A stretch of 64,000 nucleotides of DNA from the NCBI GenBank assembly GCA_963931865.1, contig OZ007513.1, forward strand, positions 3,264,098 to 3,328,097. Direction: 5' to 3'. Both the position numbers and the translations under genes were made by a program. Below the pieces are notes generated by a model, which was not told where the DNA came from, ran no database searches, and worked only from the letters and a program-made list of their open reading frames with translations. Of this stretch, positions 44,667 to 56,877 are shown one piece after another (the stretch's first letter is position 1; every line of letters begins with the position of its first letter). The stretch comes from Axinella damicornis. Its lineage: Eukaryota > Porifera > Demospongiae > Axinellida > Axinellidae.

Positions 44667-44862
44667 CTGCAGTTATAGATAAAGTGTGAGGTGAATGACT
44701 AAATGCATGGCCCTAGTAAGTGCAGTTAACTTTAAGGGAAGGGGAGTTACAATTAGGAATCAGAGTGGCCTAACCCACAAACATTGAACTAGCCCCCCAT
44801 AAACTTAAGAATACTGTTAAAATAGCTGCTGAAATTTCAAGAATTTCACATTTTTGGTCATA

Positions 44863-45434
44863 CCGTATGGCGCTTATATTTCGCGGGTCTAAATTTTCGC
44901 GAATTGCTCTTCGAGAACATTTCGTTGAAAAAATTTCGCGAATTCGCGGTAAAACGCCACGCCCACACAATGGGCGTGGTGTACTATACTCACCTGATAC
45001 TGCACTGGAAGACTTCAGATACCACAGACCACTTCGTCGGTGCATTGTATTCTGCGACACTCTCTTCCCCACTTCGACGCTCTCAGAGTTCGTTTTCAGA
45101 TACCTGGGCGTTCCCCTAACCTTCGCCGGATCGAGCTGGCAGCTTCAGTATTGGCAGATACCGCACATGTCAGATGGTACCTCTTGGGAGAACTCTCCAT
45201 GTGGATCCGGACGCTTACACTTCGACTACTGTCCATCCTCCCTGTTGAAGTACACAAACAGAGCCATCAAGCTAGCTGTGACCAGTGTCGCGCGCGTACG
45301 CTGGAATACTGTCCGCGTAGCTGTAGGCGCACAACACTTGTCAAAATTTTCGTTGAAATAATTTATTTCGCGAATGACCTGTAATTCGCGAAATTCGCGA
45401 AAATTTAGACCCACGAAATTTAAGCGCTATACGG
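44863..45434. mobile_element. 572-bp TA-flanked element with a precise empty site
   Basis: Inverted ends CCGTATGGCGCTTATATTTC and the complement of GCGCTATACGG, continuing through GGGTCTAAATTTTCGCGAA. TA on both sides (44861-44862, 45435-45436). Gene A has the uninterrupted site GGTCATATGTTC at about 8903, so the insertion and its TA duplication are read directly. Tc1/mariner-type MITE; the first bases CCGTAT are shared with the 4.96-kb element. Confidence 0.9.
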
Positions 45435-45664
45435 TATGTTCGTACCCATCGCATATTTTTTGCTCCATTTTTGAGCAATTCATGCAACTTCCAGCACTGC
45501 CTTGATTTTGGGTTAGGCCACTGGTTCCAAGTCCTACTAATAAACTCTAGGGGAGTTATGGCCCCTGTAGCCCCCATGATTTCTTGGACCTTGTCTTTAG
45601 GTCTTGCTGCATCAATCCGCAATAACAGCATTGAAAATGAGAAGTGCCCAGTAAAACACTTGCC

Positions 45665-45909
45665 CTGTGCACAGCATTTGCAGCAACGCTCGATGTGCTG
45701 CCAGTGCTGTACGAACATTGAATATAGAGGTACTGAAGCAACATCATTTGGCCTATAGCAAAAAATATTTGTGGTTTTGTTTGGTAAATTTGGATAGAAA
45801 GCGAAAATCTTGCTTTTCACAGCTTGATTCTGGTTTGTCAGATGCACACAAGTTGGGGTTTTTGTGTCATAAATTTGTCCATTGCGAAAGCAGTCCTATT
45901 TCACCCAAA
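45665..45909 (-). pseudogene. decayed cassette exon of gene C
   Basis: Counterpart of exon 3 of gene B. The acceptor CCTGTGCAG is present but the third codon is TGA, about 15 bp of extra sequence is included, and the donor reads GGCAAGTG instead of GGTGTAAGT. Skipping it leaves gene C in frame (exon 2 and last exon are both phase 0). Confidence 0.6.
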
Positions 45910-46483
45910 CTGCACAGGGTAAGGGTAATCAGCTTCATATTGATACTATATAAGTATCACCATAGTACAAAGCTATACCAGAAAATATCACGAGTCGAGT
46001 GAAAATAGCTTGGTACCTATATTTTATCATACAAACCTGGAATTTCATTGCACGTTCCTCTACCAATGAACGAAGCGAATGCACGTTACCATAGCTTGCT
46101 TGTCGACAGTATTTTCATTTCTGGTTGCCAACCCTTCGCGTTAGTATGGCAAGCTACAAACGCTTGGGCGAGAAGGCCTGTGTACCAAGTCCAAGGCGGA
46201 GCCACACCGATAACTGGCAGCTGTACGGTCCATTTCAACCAGAGTATACGAACGAGTTCAACCTCGACTTCTGGAAGTATTGAGATGTAAAGCCCTCTTC
46301 CGGAGCCCAAAATGTAGTCAGTACCAGCTAGTCTCTGACACGAAACTATCACAGATTTGCTGTAGCGCACGTGACGTATTAATCAACTGTGCTTGCATAC
46401 CAGGCTGCTGTACATTAGTGTATGATACAGAACCAGAGTGACATTACTCAACAAACACACAATACAATTGCATTAAAGCTGAC

Positions 46484-47242
46484 CTGGATATTTCCAACCT
46501 GCAAGTGCTGTATGCTGGTATAATTGACGATCGCAGATCGTAGGTTCCTTCGTAGTTGACTGAAATCAAGACCCCGCTCGTGTCCTGGAACAGTTAGGCT
46601 AAGCTCTAGATACTCAGAAGGTGGGAGACAAGTGGAAACGTCAAAAATATCGAAATCTGGTTCCTCTGTAGAGAAGTCAAATATGTCGTACACTGCCGAA
46701 ATTGTTCCATGTGTGGTGACATTGTCCGTATAGTTGGTGAACCTAGAATTTCCCTTTACGACCATCCTCCAGAACTGTGGTTCAGAGCTGACTGCACGAT
46801 CATTGGTAATTCGCCATCCTTGTCTGGTGAAGAAGATTTCAAATGTCAAATTCGATCCTACACTAATTCCGGACACCCGCGGGGTATCAAATTCACCTGC
46901 AATAGAATCCCTGAATCCAATCCAAGAGTCTACATCAACTCCACGAATGGTTGAAACTCCTTCATATGAGAACGGCTCAAACAAGGGAATGTAAAAGAGA
47001 ATATGTTCAGGGCTTGCAATAGAAGCTACCAAATCTGAACTCCCTTCAAACGTTTGAAAATATCGGACAAAATTACCATTAGAACGTGGCAGCACTGTGC
47101 AATTATTGAGTTGCCTGTATATGACATAATCAACACCGAGATTGGCATCACGAATTATGCTGATTGGCCCAGGTCTGTCTCCAGTTCTACCAGCATAGTA
47201 CACATCCACTCGAGACAGGCCATTTGGAAAGTCGTAGTACTC
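46484..47242 (-). CDS. LolA-like TM protein gene C, exon 2
   Basis: Acceptor CATAG before GAGTACTACGAC at 47242, donor CAG/GTCAGC at 46483, 759 nt, open throughout. Codes the second LolA-like repeat (VDVYYAGRTGDRPGPISII, YFQTFEGSSDLV, WRITNDRAVSSEPQFW) nearly as in gene B, with substitutions such as RSNGNFVRY for RSESNFVQY. Confidence 0.8.
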
Positions 47243-47349
47243 CTATGTGAGAGAATAAAAAGTTCATCACATAATATACCATAGATTATGTATCAAACAC
47301 ACACCCCACTATTCACACCAAAATTGTTGCAGGGTTGAAAACAAATGTA

Positions 47350-47988
47350 TTAACTCTCTGCCTGCGTTTGTCGCACAATTGCGACGTGCGCGGACGCGCG
47401 CAAAATGCGGCTGTCGCATATTTACGACAAGATCGCGAGGCGAGCTAAACTGAAGCGGGGCAGACCCTGCTAATATAATGGCAATCACAGTCATGAAGAG
47501 GCAGACCCTACAGATATCAGCAGTCGATCAGAAGCTCCGCCTACCGATCGAGAGATAAGTAAGCGCTCACTGTTTTGTCGCCGTTTTGTGTACTGCCAGC
47601 ATGGACAGGCTTTTTCGCCTACGGAACGCTATTGGTAGCGCTCAAGGGCCTAGAAGAGGCTCGAGGCATCATTGAACTATCTATCAACACCAATAACTCA
47701 CCCGCTGAAGGGCAGACATCGACAGCACAACAACAGGGAGAGTTCCAAGGTGAGCGCTTGAGTATAACTCGGCCTAGCAGCCATATAACGATAGTCGGGG
47801 CTCAATCACGCCCTTAGCAGACAAATTAACTATACTTCGACAGTTCTTAGCCTTCGAACTTGAAGTCTACTCCGCGATTGTAAGTTAAACGGCGAGAAGC
47901 CTTAGAGATGTGTAACCTAGGCAATAAATTGATCACGAGTCGCGTGAGCGGAAGTTATGAATATTGATGAACGCAGACCAAGGGTTAA
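47350..47988. mobile_element. TTAA element (piggyBac-like) with a precise empty site in gene B
   Basis: TTAA at 47350-47353 and 47985-47988; ends TTAACTCTCTGCCTGCGTT and the complement TTAACCCTTGGTCTGCGTT. Gene B has the unoccupied AATGTATTAAGGGCCCC at about 18035, so the insertion duplicated TTAA as piggyBac-type elements do. A short frame from ATG 47602 (MDRLFRLRN) could be a remnant of a longer gene; not enough to call a transposase. Confidence 0.85.
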
Positions 47989-48049
47989 GGGCCCCTTAAC
48001 ACCTCAAATGGTTGACACAACTCCTCACTGTGGCCTATACTGGCTGCAG

Positions 48050-48449
48050 GGTCATTCCATGCAAAAAAAATATTGACCCTTCCGGATTTGGACGAAACTT
48101 GGTTTTTGCATAGTGTCTATAGAGATATTAAAGCATCATAAGTTTTAGGCTAGTACCTTCCATAGTTTCAGAGTTAGAGCCAAATGAAATGTCATTTTTT
48201 TTGTCGATTTTCACTTCACCAATCGTTGTTTAACCAGCCAAACTTTGATGCCAATCATCTTTACCAGCTACAAAATACACCATTAGTACCTCATAAAATT
48301 CTCTTTCATGGGATATATTTAGAAAGTATATCCAGGGGTCAAAGGTCACTGTTAGTGGACTTTGACCTTTGCAACCGGAAAAACGGATGCTTCAATTCCC
48401 GTATTTTTTTCCCCTAAAAGTCATTTGGAGCTTTATCTTTGATTGGTAA
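48050..48449. other. intron 1 of gene C, repeat-like sequence
   Basis: After 48046 genes B and C no longer align. This stretch has words like those of the 13.73-15.41 kb foldback element (GGTCATTCC, TTTGGACGAAACTTGG), perhaps a distant member. No gene. Confidence 0.35.
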
Positions 48450-48497
48450 CGAGGGGCAACCGCACTCCTGGTAGCCGTTGCAACGCCGCGGTTGCCT

Positions 48498-48952
48498 TAG
48501 GCCTGTCCATATTATTCTACTTTTTCTGCCTATTATTCTATTCAGAATTTCCCCCCAAATTATTCCCAAAGAGATTCCCATTATTCCCAGAGATATGCCC
48601 ATTATTCCCATCAAAATTAGGGAAAGTGAGTCAAGTGACTTCAAAAACAATCGACGATTGTATTGCAACATAATCGAGGTTTCAATATAGACCTCAAGTG
48701 AAGAGGATTGTCTAGATTCCTCCACAACACTATCATTATCTGTTGTTGAGCTGGAACTAGTCCCAGCCATCACCCACACTTTCATAGTAGTTGACAGTAC
48801 TTTTCTAACAAAAGTCATCACATGTACTGGGCTCTTCTATTAGAACATCTGACCTTCTTGACCTTTGAAGCCCTATTAGGCTGGAATATTCTCTTATTCA
48901 AGTTGGTACCTATTATTCCTAAAATTATTCTTGAATAATATGGACAGGCCTA
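48498..48952. mobile_element. hAT-like MITE with 8-bp target duplication GGTTGCCT
   Basis: 455 bp with inverted ends TAGGCCTGTCCATATTATTC and its complement; GGTTGCCT at 48490-48497 and 48953-48960. Non-coding interior rich in ATTATTCCC words. It is inserted in the left arm of the larger inverted structure. Confidence 0.9.
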
Positions 48953-50264
48953 GGTTGCCTCGCCGTAGCGAAGCTAATTATTGCAATTCGTTCCAATTAA
49001 CGCACATGCCACGTGGCTCAGTCGATCGCGAGCAATGGCGACCAAAAGGAAGACAAGACAGCACTCACAACTTAGCTAGCACGGTGAGTTTTGGCATGTA
49101 AGCGTCAGTGAACGACAGCGATCACGGCTGTGCGGTCAGAATCTTCGTGTGCCTTTCCTAAGAACGGTACTGCCACCGGAAGTTGGAGAGAGGGCTCGAG
49201 CAATGGCGGCCACGCGGCGAGACAAAAGCGCTTGTATCTCCACCACCAAGGTGAGTTTCAACACCAAAATTGTACGCTTGGGTCACTGCATGATAGTGAT
49301 CCCGACGGTGTAGTCACATCTTTGTAGGCCATTCCTAAGGTAGTCAAAGGTTAATTATTTACATTATTTACGAGGGGCAACCGCACTCCTGGTAGCCGCG
49401 GTTAACCAGTAGCACAAGCTAAGTGTGACAGTTCTTTCCAATTATCACATATCACGATAGCTATATATAGGGATGATCAGAAATTATTTAGAGTGCTCTC
49501 AGTACCGAATAAAACCATTCATAGCCGCGTTGCAACCCCGGTTGCGATTCGTCGTCGTAGCGCAAGCTAGTATCGTAATTCGTTCCAATTAACGCACATG
49601 CCACGTGGCAACCACGCTCAGTCAATCGCGAGCAATGGCGACCAAAAGGAAGACAAGACATTATTACAGCACTCACAACTTAGCCAGCACGGTGAGTTTC
49701 GGCATGTAAGCGTCAGTGAACGACAGCGATCACAGCCGTGTGGTCAGAATCTTTGTGGGGCCTTCGTAAGACTGTACTGGCAACCAACGTCAGAGAGCAA
49801 TCGAGCAATGGCGGCCGACGGCACAACAAAAGTGCTTGTATCTCCACCACCAAGGTGAGTTTCAGCACCAAAATTGTACGGTTGGGACAGTGCATGATAG
49901 CGATCAGGAACGTGTAGTCAGCAGTAATTAGCAGCAGTCAAGCTGGCCAGGTTCACAACAGTTCAGTTCCAATTTGTGTTCCAGTGGACTCAGCATCCTC
50001 ATATAGTACTTTCAACTTCAACCAACTTGGACTGCATCCACTTAACAGCTAGCCTCATTCCCAGGCTGCTTGTGCACATGACTAGCTTTGCAGCTATCCC
50101 CAATTAACACACACCTACATGACATCACATGCTGCAAAATGCCCCAGATCAATTCTGGTAGATGAAAAAATGCATACGCAATGCTTGAAAATAGTGGTCA
50201 ACAGAAAGACATAGGTGCTTATAGCTCTGGTAACCAGGCAAGACTCTGATAATATATCCTTTCC

Positions 50265-50304
50265 TAGCCTCATTCCCAGGCCGCGTGGCCTGGGAATGAG
50301 GCTA
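50265..50304. mobile_element. 40-bp perfect palindromic repeat TAGCCTCATTCCCAGGCC
   Basis: Two 18-bp arms with a 4-bp loop (GCGT). The most compact copy of this repeat in the window; one half-copy lies near 50047. Confidence 0.85.
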
Positions 50305-51981
50305 ATCCTTTCCATGTCCTGCACTGAGCCCAGGAATATGGGAAGAAAACAGATTGCAACTTGTGTCTTTATCTCTGGGATGACATAATTGTACATATGT
50401 AGGCATGCACCCACCTCCACCCCCTCACAAAAATAGATTTCAAATTCTATCAGGACTGCCACACCTAAACAAGCTTCAGTCACATGATTGGCCTATTATC
50501 AAAGCTTCGCTTACACACATATGCACAAGTTGTTAGTCAACAGACTGAAGGCACACACACAGCGTTGCATACATGCCACACTGGTCCAGATGGCTATATA
50601 GCTATGTACATGGAGAACTGAAAGCACAATAACGGAGCGTGCATGTGTAGGCTGTACGGGCAGTAGCTATAGGGCAGTAGTTAGCTATGACAGCCGAAAA
50701 TCCATTTTTTGTTGGCATGCAGTAGGGAGGTGGGTAGGCAGTAGGGAGGTGGGTAGCTCCCATCATTGCAGCAATCTAAGAGGTAGCTGAGTCTCCTTCC
50801 TTGTAGGCATTGAAGACTGGGTAGACTTTCTGACTCCAGTTAGTCTGCACTTTCGAACTGTATATTTAGTGATGATGCAAGAAACATGTAAACATGCACA
50901 AGAAGCATGTGAAGAATATAATTATTATGAGCAGACACAGCTCACATATCGGTACTTCGCGTCTCTGTGGGGCTTGCTCAGGCTCACCCAAATAATAATT
51001 GTGCTGAAACTCAATTGAAACTCAATTGTGCTGAAACTCACCTTGGTGGTGGAGATATGAACGCTTTTGTCTCGCCGTTGGCCACCAATGCTCGAGCGCT
51101 CTCTTCGGCAGTACCGTTCTTAGAAAAGGCACACAAAGATTCTGACCACACGGCCGTGATCGCTGTCGTTCACTGACGCTTACATGCCGAAACTCACCGT
51201 GCTGGCTAAGTTGTGAGTGCTGTAATAATGTCTTGTCTTCCTTTCGGTCGCCATTGCCCGCGATGGACTGAGCGTGGTTGCCACGTGGTATGTGCGTTAA
51301 TTGGAATGCATTGCAATACTTACCTTGCACTACGGCAGGTTGCAACGCGGCTACTTTATGAATGGTACTTGAGAGCACTCTAAATCTTCCCTGTATATAG
51401 CTATCATGGTACTCAGGTGATGTGTGATAATTGGAACGAACTGTCACACTTAGCTAGTGCTACCGTTTAACTGCGGCTACCAGGAGTGCGGTTTCCCCTC
51501 GCTAATAATGCAAATGTAAACAAATAAATAACCTCCCAGCTTGCAGGAAAGATCTATAAAGATTCTGACTAAATCGTTGTGATCGCTGTCACGCAGTGAC
51601 CCAACCGTATAAATTTAGTGCTGAAATTCATCTTGGTAGTGGAGTTGTGAGTGCTTTTGTTTTCCCTTCAGCCGCCACTGCTTGAGTGCTCTCTTCACCT
51701 TTCATTGACACAAAGATTATGACCACACCAGAGAGTTTCAACCGGTTGCAACGGCCTACCAGGAGTGTGGTTGCCCTTCGAAATATGCAAGTAATTTTTC
51801 AAGGGGGAGTGGCAGACATGGTCATACTTACGAATTTAGGGCTAATATCAGTGGTAATGATTTAATGGCGTTGCTGCTGAGCCGTTTCCGGCCGTCACAT
51901 GACAGGAAGCCCACTCTCCCATCTAAGTCCATTGTATAGTCCACAGCCAAGGCAAGTGACTATCGTAGGATATAAACTCAC

Positions 51982-52881
51982 TTTGTATACAACTGCACTT
52001 CGCAGGCTCTTTTGGACGACCTCCAATGTAGCACTGAAGTATGGTGGTAAGGGTGGGGTTGGAGATCCAGGAATTCGGCCAGTGCAAACAATTCCCAAGG
52101 GAACTCGAAAAACTTCATCCGGAACAGAGCTCGGTCCAGTGTTAAAGGACACAAAAGAGTAAATGTGGTTGAGTTCATAGTCATCTCGTCTAGCAGTGAG
52201 GGTCATCTGGATTGGGGTAGGACCATCTCCCTGTGAAAATTCCCAGTCATCAGTTGCAAAATAGTAGTCCAGGGTGTACGAATCGTTGGTTAGAGTTGTG
52301 CACGTTTGCCAGTGGTTACAGGGGATCCCCCGAACATCCTCTACGCCCAAGTATGCCGTGCCATTGGGTTCAAGCGGACCTAGGAAGAAGCCACGGACTG
52401 TGCCGATGTGCACCGTCCCATTAACGACCAGAAATCCGAATAACACTGCCGGTGACGCGCTCAATCCACTTGTGGAGGGATCTGTGAACCGTTCAACCGT
52501 GCAGGCATCGCCAGTTGTAGGATCTGGAAGCAGAAAAATTTCTTCATCGTCGTAATCGAAAATTCCCACGGACTGCGCTGCATTCTCGGTTATCTCGAAC
52601 CTGCCTCGGTTTCCAACCTCGTCGAAGAACTCTCTGACGAGGATGGTACGGTTTTGCTGTCCGATGTTTGCTTCGATGACCACAGAAAACTGCCGCTGCT
52701 CGGAGAAATTGGGCAATGGGATCGATGGTGTGGTGTAGTTGGCGGGGTCGCATATGGGCATGTAGCCAGTATGCGAATGCCCGAACGCCACCTGCAGAAA
52801 GTAGAGCAAAACGATGCAGACCAAACTCCGCATGCTGACTAACGGCGTACCACAGTAGCTACTGCATGCACTGCACAACAT
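51982..52881 (-). CDS. LolA-like TM protein gene C, exon 1
   Basis: Open 900-nt exon from ATG 52881, likely true start ATG 52833 (MRSLVCIVLLYFLQVAFGHS signal peptide). Same domains as gene B: first LolA-like repeat (VVIEANIGQQNRTILVREFF), GIFDYDDEEIFLLP, then CNHWQTC, YYFATDDWEF and PPLPPYFSATLEV. Donor AAA/GTGAGT at 51981. Exons at 46484-47242 and 44253-44666 complete a product of about 674 residues without the cassette exon. All three are open, so gene C may be functional in the short form. Gene B and C exons 1 differ by few residues. Upstream sequence just before the ATG is also shared (TTACCGGGTCATAATATCCG). Confidence 0.75.
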
Positions 52882-53496
52882 TGCAAAGTTACCGGGTCAT
52901 AATATCCGGGCCAAACTACCGGGTATCCGGACTGTGGTCGAACCGGAAGTGAATCGTTTTGCCTACTACACACCCGTAAACCTTAGCAACGTACATTGCG
53001 TGTCAATGAAGGGCTTCGTGACCTTTCGTATCGTCAACGGATTCATCATGTCAAATTCATAACATAACTAGGCCAACATCCCATGCTAACAGCGTAAGGC
53101 ACAGGAATTGTGAAAGTTTACAATTATAATAGTCTGGGGGCATGCGCTCCCAGGAAAATTTACACCTGCAGAGATCGTTTCTGGTACATCGCAAGACTCT
53201 GACAATTTGCTGTCAAACCTAGCCAGACTGTGCATATCATTGGTGCGGTGGCCTGCCACACCTACTCCTATGGCCCTGGTTCTAAGGTGCATTACAAACT
53301 ACATGGGTCCAATTACAATCTATTTATGTTACATGGAGAATGTAGTAATGTCTACCAGGTTGAGCCTAATGGATTTCATAACTGGAGAAATGTCATGTTC
53401 CCAAACTGTCCTGAACCTGGAGCCCAGGAACAACAAAGGGAACAAAGCTAGCTATTCTATGTGCTGTTTCACACACAACTACTCTATAGCTGACAA

Positions 53497-53868
53497 GTAA
53501 TAGTTGTACCATGGCTTGCTAGGGTGTACGGGATTTGTACCCTGAGTGCAGTTCTCATGCACCCTCGCGAAGCCATGGTACTGCTGACTTGTACCAGTGT
53601 CAATTAGTGTCAATGATGTTTTCACAGAAAACCACAGTTGCCATGGAGCCCCCATGTACCCTAGAGTACAGGGTTTTTCCGCAACACTACACTAAAATGC
53701 AATTGCGTAGACCATTCCATATATGGAGCGCAGGCAGGGCTATACAACTGCCATGGAGCCCCCATGTACCCTAGGGTACATGGATGTACCCTGGCTTCAA
53801 AGGCACCGCTTAGTGTACATGGGATTTGTCCACTGTGGCGGTGCCTTTCAAATGCCATGCACTATGGT
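53497..53868. other. block C-specific inserted segment
   Basis: Block B reads from GCTGACAAATGCCCATGAAC; block C has about 370 extra bases here. The insert has TTGTACCATGGC at one end and GCCATGCACTATGGTACAA at the other, and a repeated word CCATGGAGCCCCCATGTACC twice inside. A transposon-like origin is probable; class not determined. Confidence 0.5.
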
Positions 53869-54374
53869 ACAAATGCCCATGAACACGTCAGACCCCTCCC
53901 CTCTAGCTCGCACACTTCAACAGCGTATACATTGTCAAGTTTTCACCACAGGACTGACTGAAAATTTCTTCCTGCAGGCCCGAGAACCTCCACACAAGCA
54001 CACTGACATTCTTTTGATGGGGGTTCACCCTATAGTTCCCAGGGTCCCACCATTGGGGGGATATAGCTGTAGTCGTGCTATAACTACTAAGCCAATAACT
54101 TTATTGCCGTGGCAGACTCTCTAGTACTGCTCCTGTGTCATTTCAGATTTTAGTATGAATAACACTCGAGCACTAATTTGTTGCGTGTAGGTACAACTTG
54201 TCATGTGTAGTTGTTTCTTCCTTTCCTGACTCAGGCTTTAGCAGCCATAAGCTACCACACTCAAGTGTTTGGCACCGGTGGAAACTCAATAGAGCATTTC
54301 GTCCCTGGCATACTTTAGCGCTAGAACTGTTACTATTCTGCAAATTACATGCATGTAGCCCTAGTCTACTTCTT

Positions 54375-56877
54375 TTCTTTTTTTTTTTTTTTTTTTTTTG
54401 TTTATAAAAGTTTATGCAATAAGTGCATAGGATACACAATAGCAAGTGAAAGCTAATATAAAGTGTACCCAGAAGATAAGATTATTACAGTACAAGTTTG
54501 CTCTTAAATAAAAACAATGATTGAGCTGATACAGTAGACCAGGGCAGGGAATTCCACATGGATATAGCATGAGGTACAAAAGAGTACTGGAAAGAGTTAG
54601 TGTAAGCATGAGGTTGATGGAATTGGAGAGGGTGGCTTGTACGCTGACTATAGTTTGCTCGGGGGACCAAAATACCAGAAGGGAAGGAACACAAATTATA
54701 AACAATTTTGTATAACGTACACAGTTTTAGGTGTAACCGGCGGGTAGCTAGGGAGGGAATACCTGTCAGCTCGAGGAGCTCCTGATAGCCCAGATCCCAT
54801 CTTCTGGTTGCAATTTTGCATGCAAATTTTTGAATGTCCTCTAGCTTGTTTTGGTTTTTCTGGGTATGAGGGTCCCAAACTTCAGAGGCATATTCCATGT
54901 GAGGGCGAACAAGGGATTGATAAAGCTGCACCAACGTTGTACTATCAGTGTTGCCATAAAACCGTCTATATAGCAAGCCCAGGATCCTTTTAGCTTTTGA
55001 GCATGTGGACTCGATGTGAGGTGACCATGACATGTCTGATGACAGTAACAACCCAAGGTATTTGAAGTGCTGAACTTGCTCGATATCACAGCCATTTAAA
55101 GTCAGAGTAGGGGGTGTTGATGACTGACTTTTTCTTGACACTAGCATGCACTTGCACTTTGCATGATTGAAAGTTAAATAGTTAGCAGACACCCACTCTG
55201 CAACAGTGTCAATGTCTCTTTGCAAGGTGTGAAAATCACACTGCTTGGCAATTGGACGAAACAGAAGTAAGTCATCAGCATACATCACCATCCGGGTGCC
55301 ATCAGAGATCGAGACATTTGCTAGGCTGTTGATGTATATTAGAAATAAAAGGGGACCGAGCACGGATCCCTGTGGCACCCCAGAGAGTACTGGTGAGTCC
55401 CGAGATGTTTCACCACTGACTACTACCTTCTGACATCTGCAAGTTAGGTAGTTAGATATCCAATGCAATACATGACTGTCAAGGCTCAGCTGTTGCAGTT
55501 TGCTCATCAGTTCTTTGTGGGGTACAGAGTCAAAGGCCTTTTTCAGATCAAAAAATACCGCACTGACTTCTTTTCTCTGTTCAAGAGCTGTGAGCCATTC
55601 ATGGGTAGTAGACAAAAGTGCAGTTGTGGTTGACTTTCCTGTCTGAAAACCCCATTGTGCGTTGGATAGTGGGTGGTACAATTCCAGGTGCGTAGCAACT
55701 AGAGAGTAGATGTGGCGTTCTAGTAACTTGCTCAGTATACTCAGAAGAGATATTGGCCGATAGTTATTAGGAGTGGTGGCTACAGGTGATTTTGGAACAG
55801 GGACAATCAAGGATTGTTTCCAAGCAACAGGAAGCTGTCCAGAGCACAGGGATAAGTTAAACAGCTTAGTGACAGATGGAGCTATACTCCGGGCAGTATG
55901 CTTCAGCATCCGCGCTGATATCTCGTCAGGGCCATTAGCTTTGGAAGTGTCTACAGCACGTAAGAGGCCAAGTACTTGTTGTTCTTTGCAGAGAATGTTC
56001 TCAGGACAAGCATGGTCTGGTTTGAGGGTATTGGAATCAGCATGAGTTAGAGGAGGCTGGGATGAGTTAAAACAACTGACAAAGAAAGAGTTCAGCATTT
56101 CAGCTTTGTCAGCACCAGATTGGGCAACAGTATCACCATGGGAAAGAGTAGGAATTGCACTGTGGTGTTTGTTTAAGTATTTCACAGCCTTCCAAAACTT
56201 TTTAGGGTTCCTGGGATTCAGGTTTCTGAAGAAGGTTGCCTTGGCTTTGCGAAGTTGTGAGATCACTTTATTCCGCACACGCTTGTATTTGACATGGTTT
56301 CCTGATTTTTTAGCCCGCTTGTACAAGTAATTTCTTCTCCTCATTGACTGCAACAGGTGTTTGTTCAACCATGGCAGATTATGGCGACGAGGTAAGGTTT
56401 GCTTAGGTACACACATGTTCATTATCTCCAGAAAGCGATGCTGCCACTCGTGCCAGGAAGTGTTGACATCATCAGTGACCAGTGAGTTCCAGTCAGTTGA
56501 GTCGATCAGATCACATGCCCTAGACCAGTCAGCATTGGAGTAGTTCCAGACAGTTCGTTGGAAGGAACGGGTGGTCTGAGCAGAGGTCCTCCAGTAGGTC
56601 TTAACCTGCAGTCCTAAGTGATCTGAATTGGAAAGAGGGGGGATAGTTGAGCAAGATTGTAGCAGAGATGGTGATGACATGAGTACAAGATCAATCAAAG
56701 AAGTGTGTCCATTAGGAGACACGTGGGTATGGTCTGTTACAACTTGCGATAAGCAAAAGGTATTAATGATGTTGGACAACCTAGAAAACGATGGATGCAA
56801 AGTGTTGACAAAATTTACATTAAAATCTCCTAACAAAATAAAATTAGAAAACTGAGTGATATCTAAAACTTCCAAAA
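54375..56877 (-). mobile_element. 5'-truncated Jockey/CR1-superfamily LINE
   Basis: A minus-strand insertion with a T-rich (poly(A) on the minus strand) end at 54375-54399, a short 3' untranslated part and one long ORF. Block B gives the empty site TCTACTTCTTGTGCAAGAG near 26.31 kb. The overlap is at most two bases (TT), so there is no usual long target duplication. The 5' end stops within the endonuclease domain. Young: the ORF has no stop or frameshift. Confidence 0.9.

Larger units (their letters stand above)
48450..51780. mobile_element. 3.3-kb inverted structure with repeated exon-like modules
   Basis: The outer ends are inverted: CGAGGGGCAACCGCACTCCT at 48450 and the complement of GGAGTGTGGTTGCCCTTCG at 51780; inner copies of the same word lie at 49371 (same direction) and near 51490 (opposite). 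Two left copies (48.98-49.26, 49.58-49.86 kb) and one inverted right copy (51.03-51.30 kb) repeat a pair of modules: ATGGCGACCAAAAGGAAGAC... ending ACG/GTGAGT, and ATGGCGGCC... ending CCAAG/GTGAGT. A fourth, decayed copy is near 51.59-51.71 kb. It lies in intron 1 of gene C. The core (49.9-50.95 kb) shows no gene. Confidence 0.6.

Noticed and set aside
44867..45361. 164-codon plus-strand frame
   Set aside because: Lies wholly inside the TA-flanked MITE and is absent from the empty site.
46086..46370. Possible extra exon of gene C between exon 2 and the cassette exon
   Set aside because: The frame is open in C but gene A has an in-frame stop and indels at the same place, gene B lacks the region, and no consistent acceptor phase was found.
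47602..47676. Short frame MDRLFRLRN in the TTAA element as a piggyBac transposase remnant
   Set aside because: Only about 24 codons; too short to assign.
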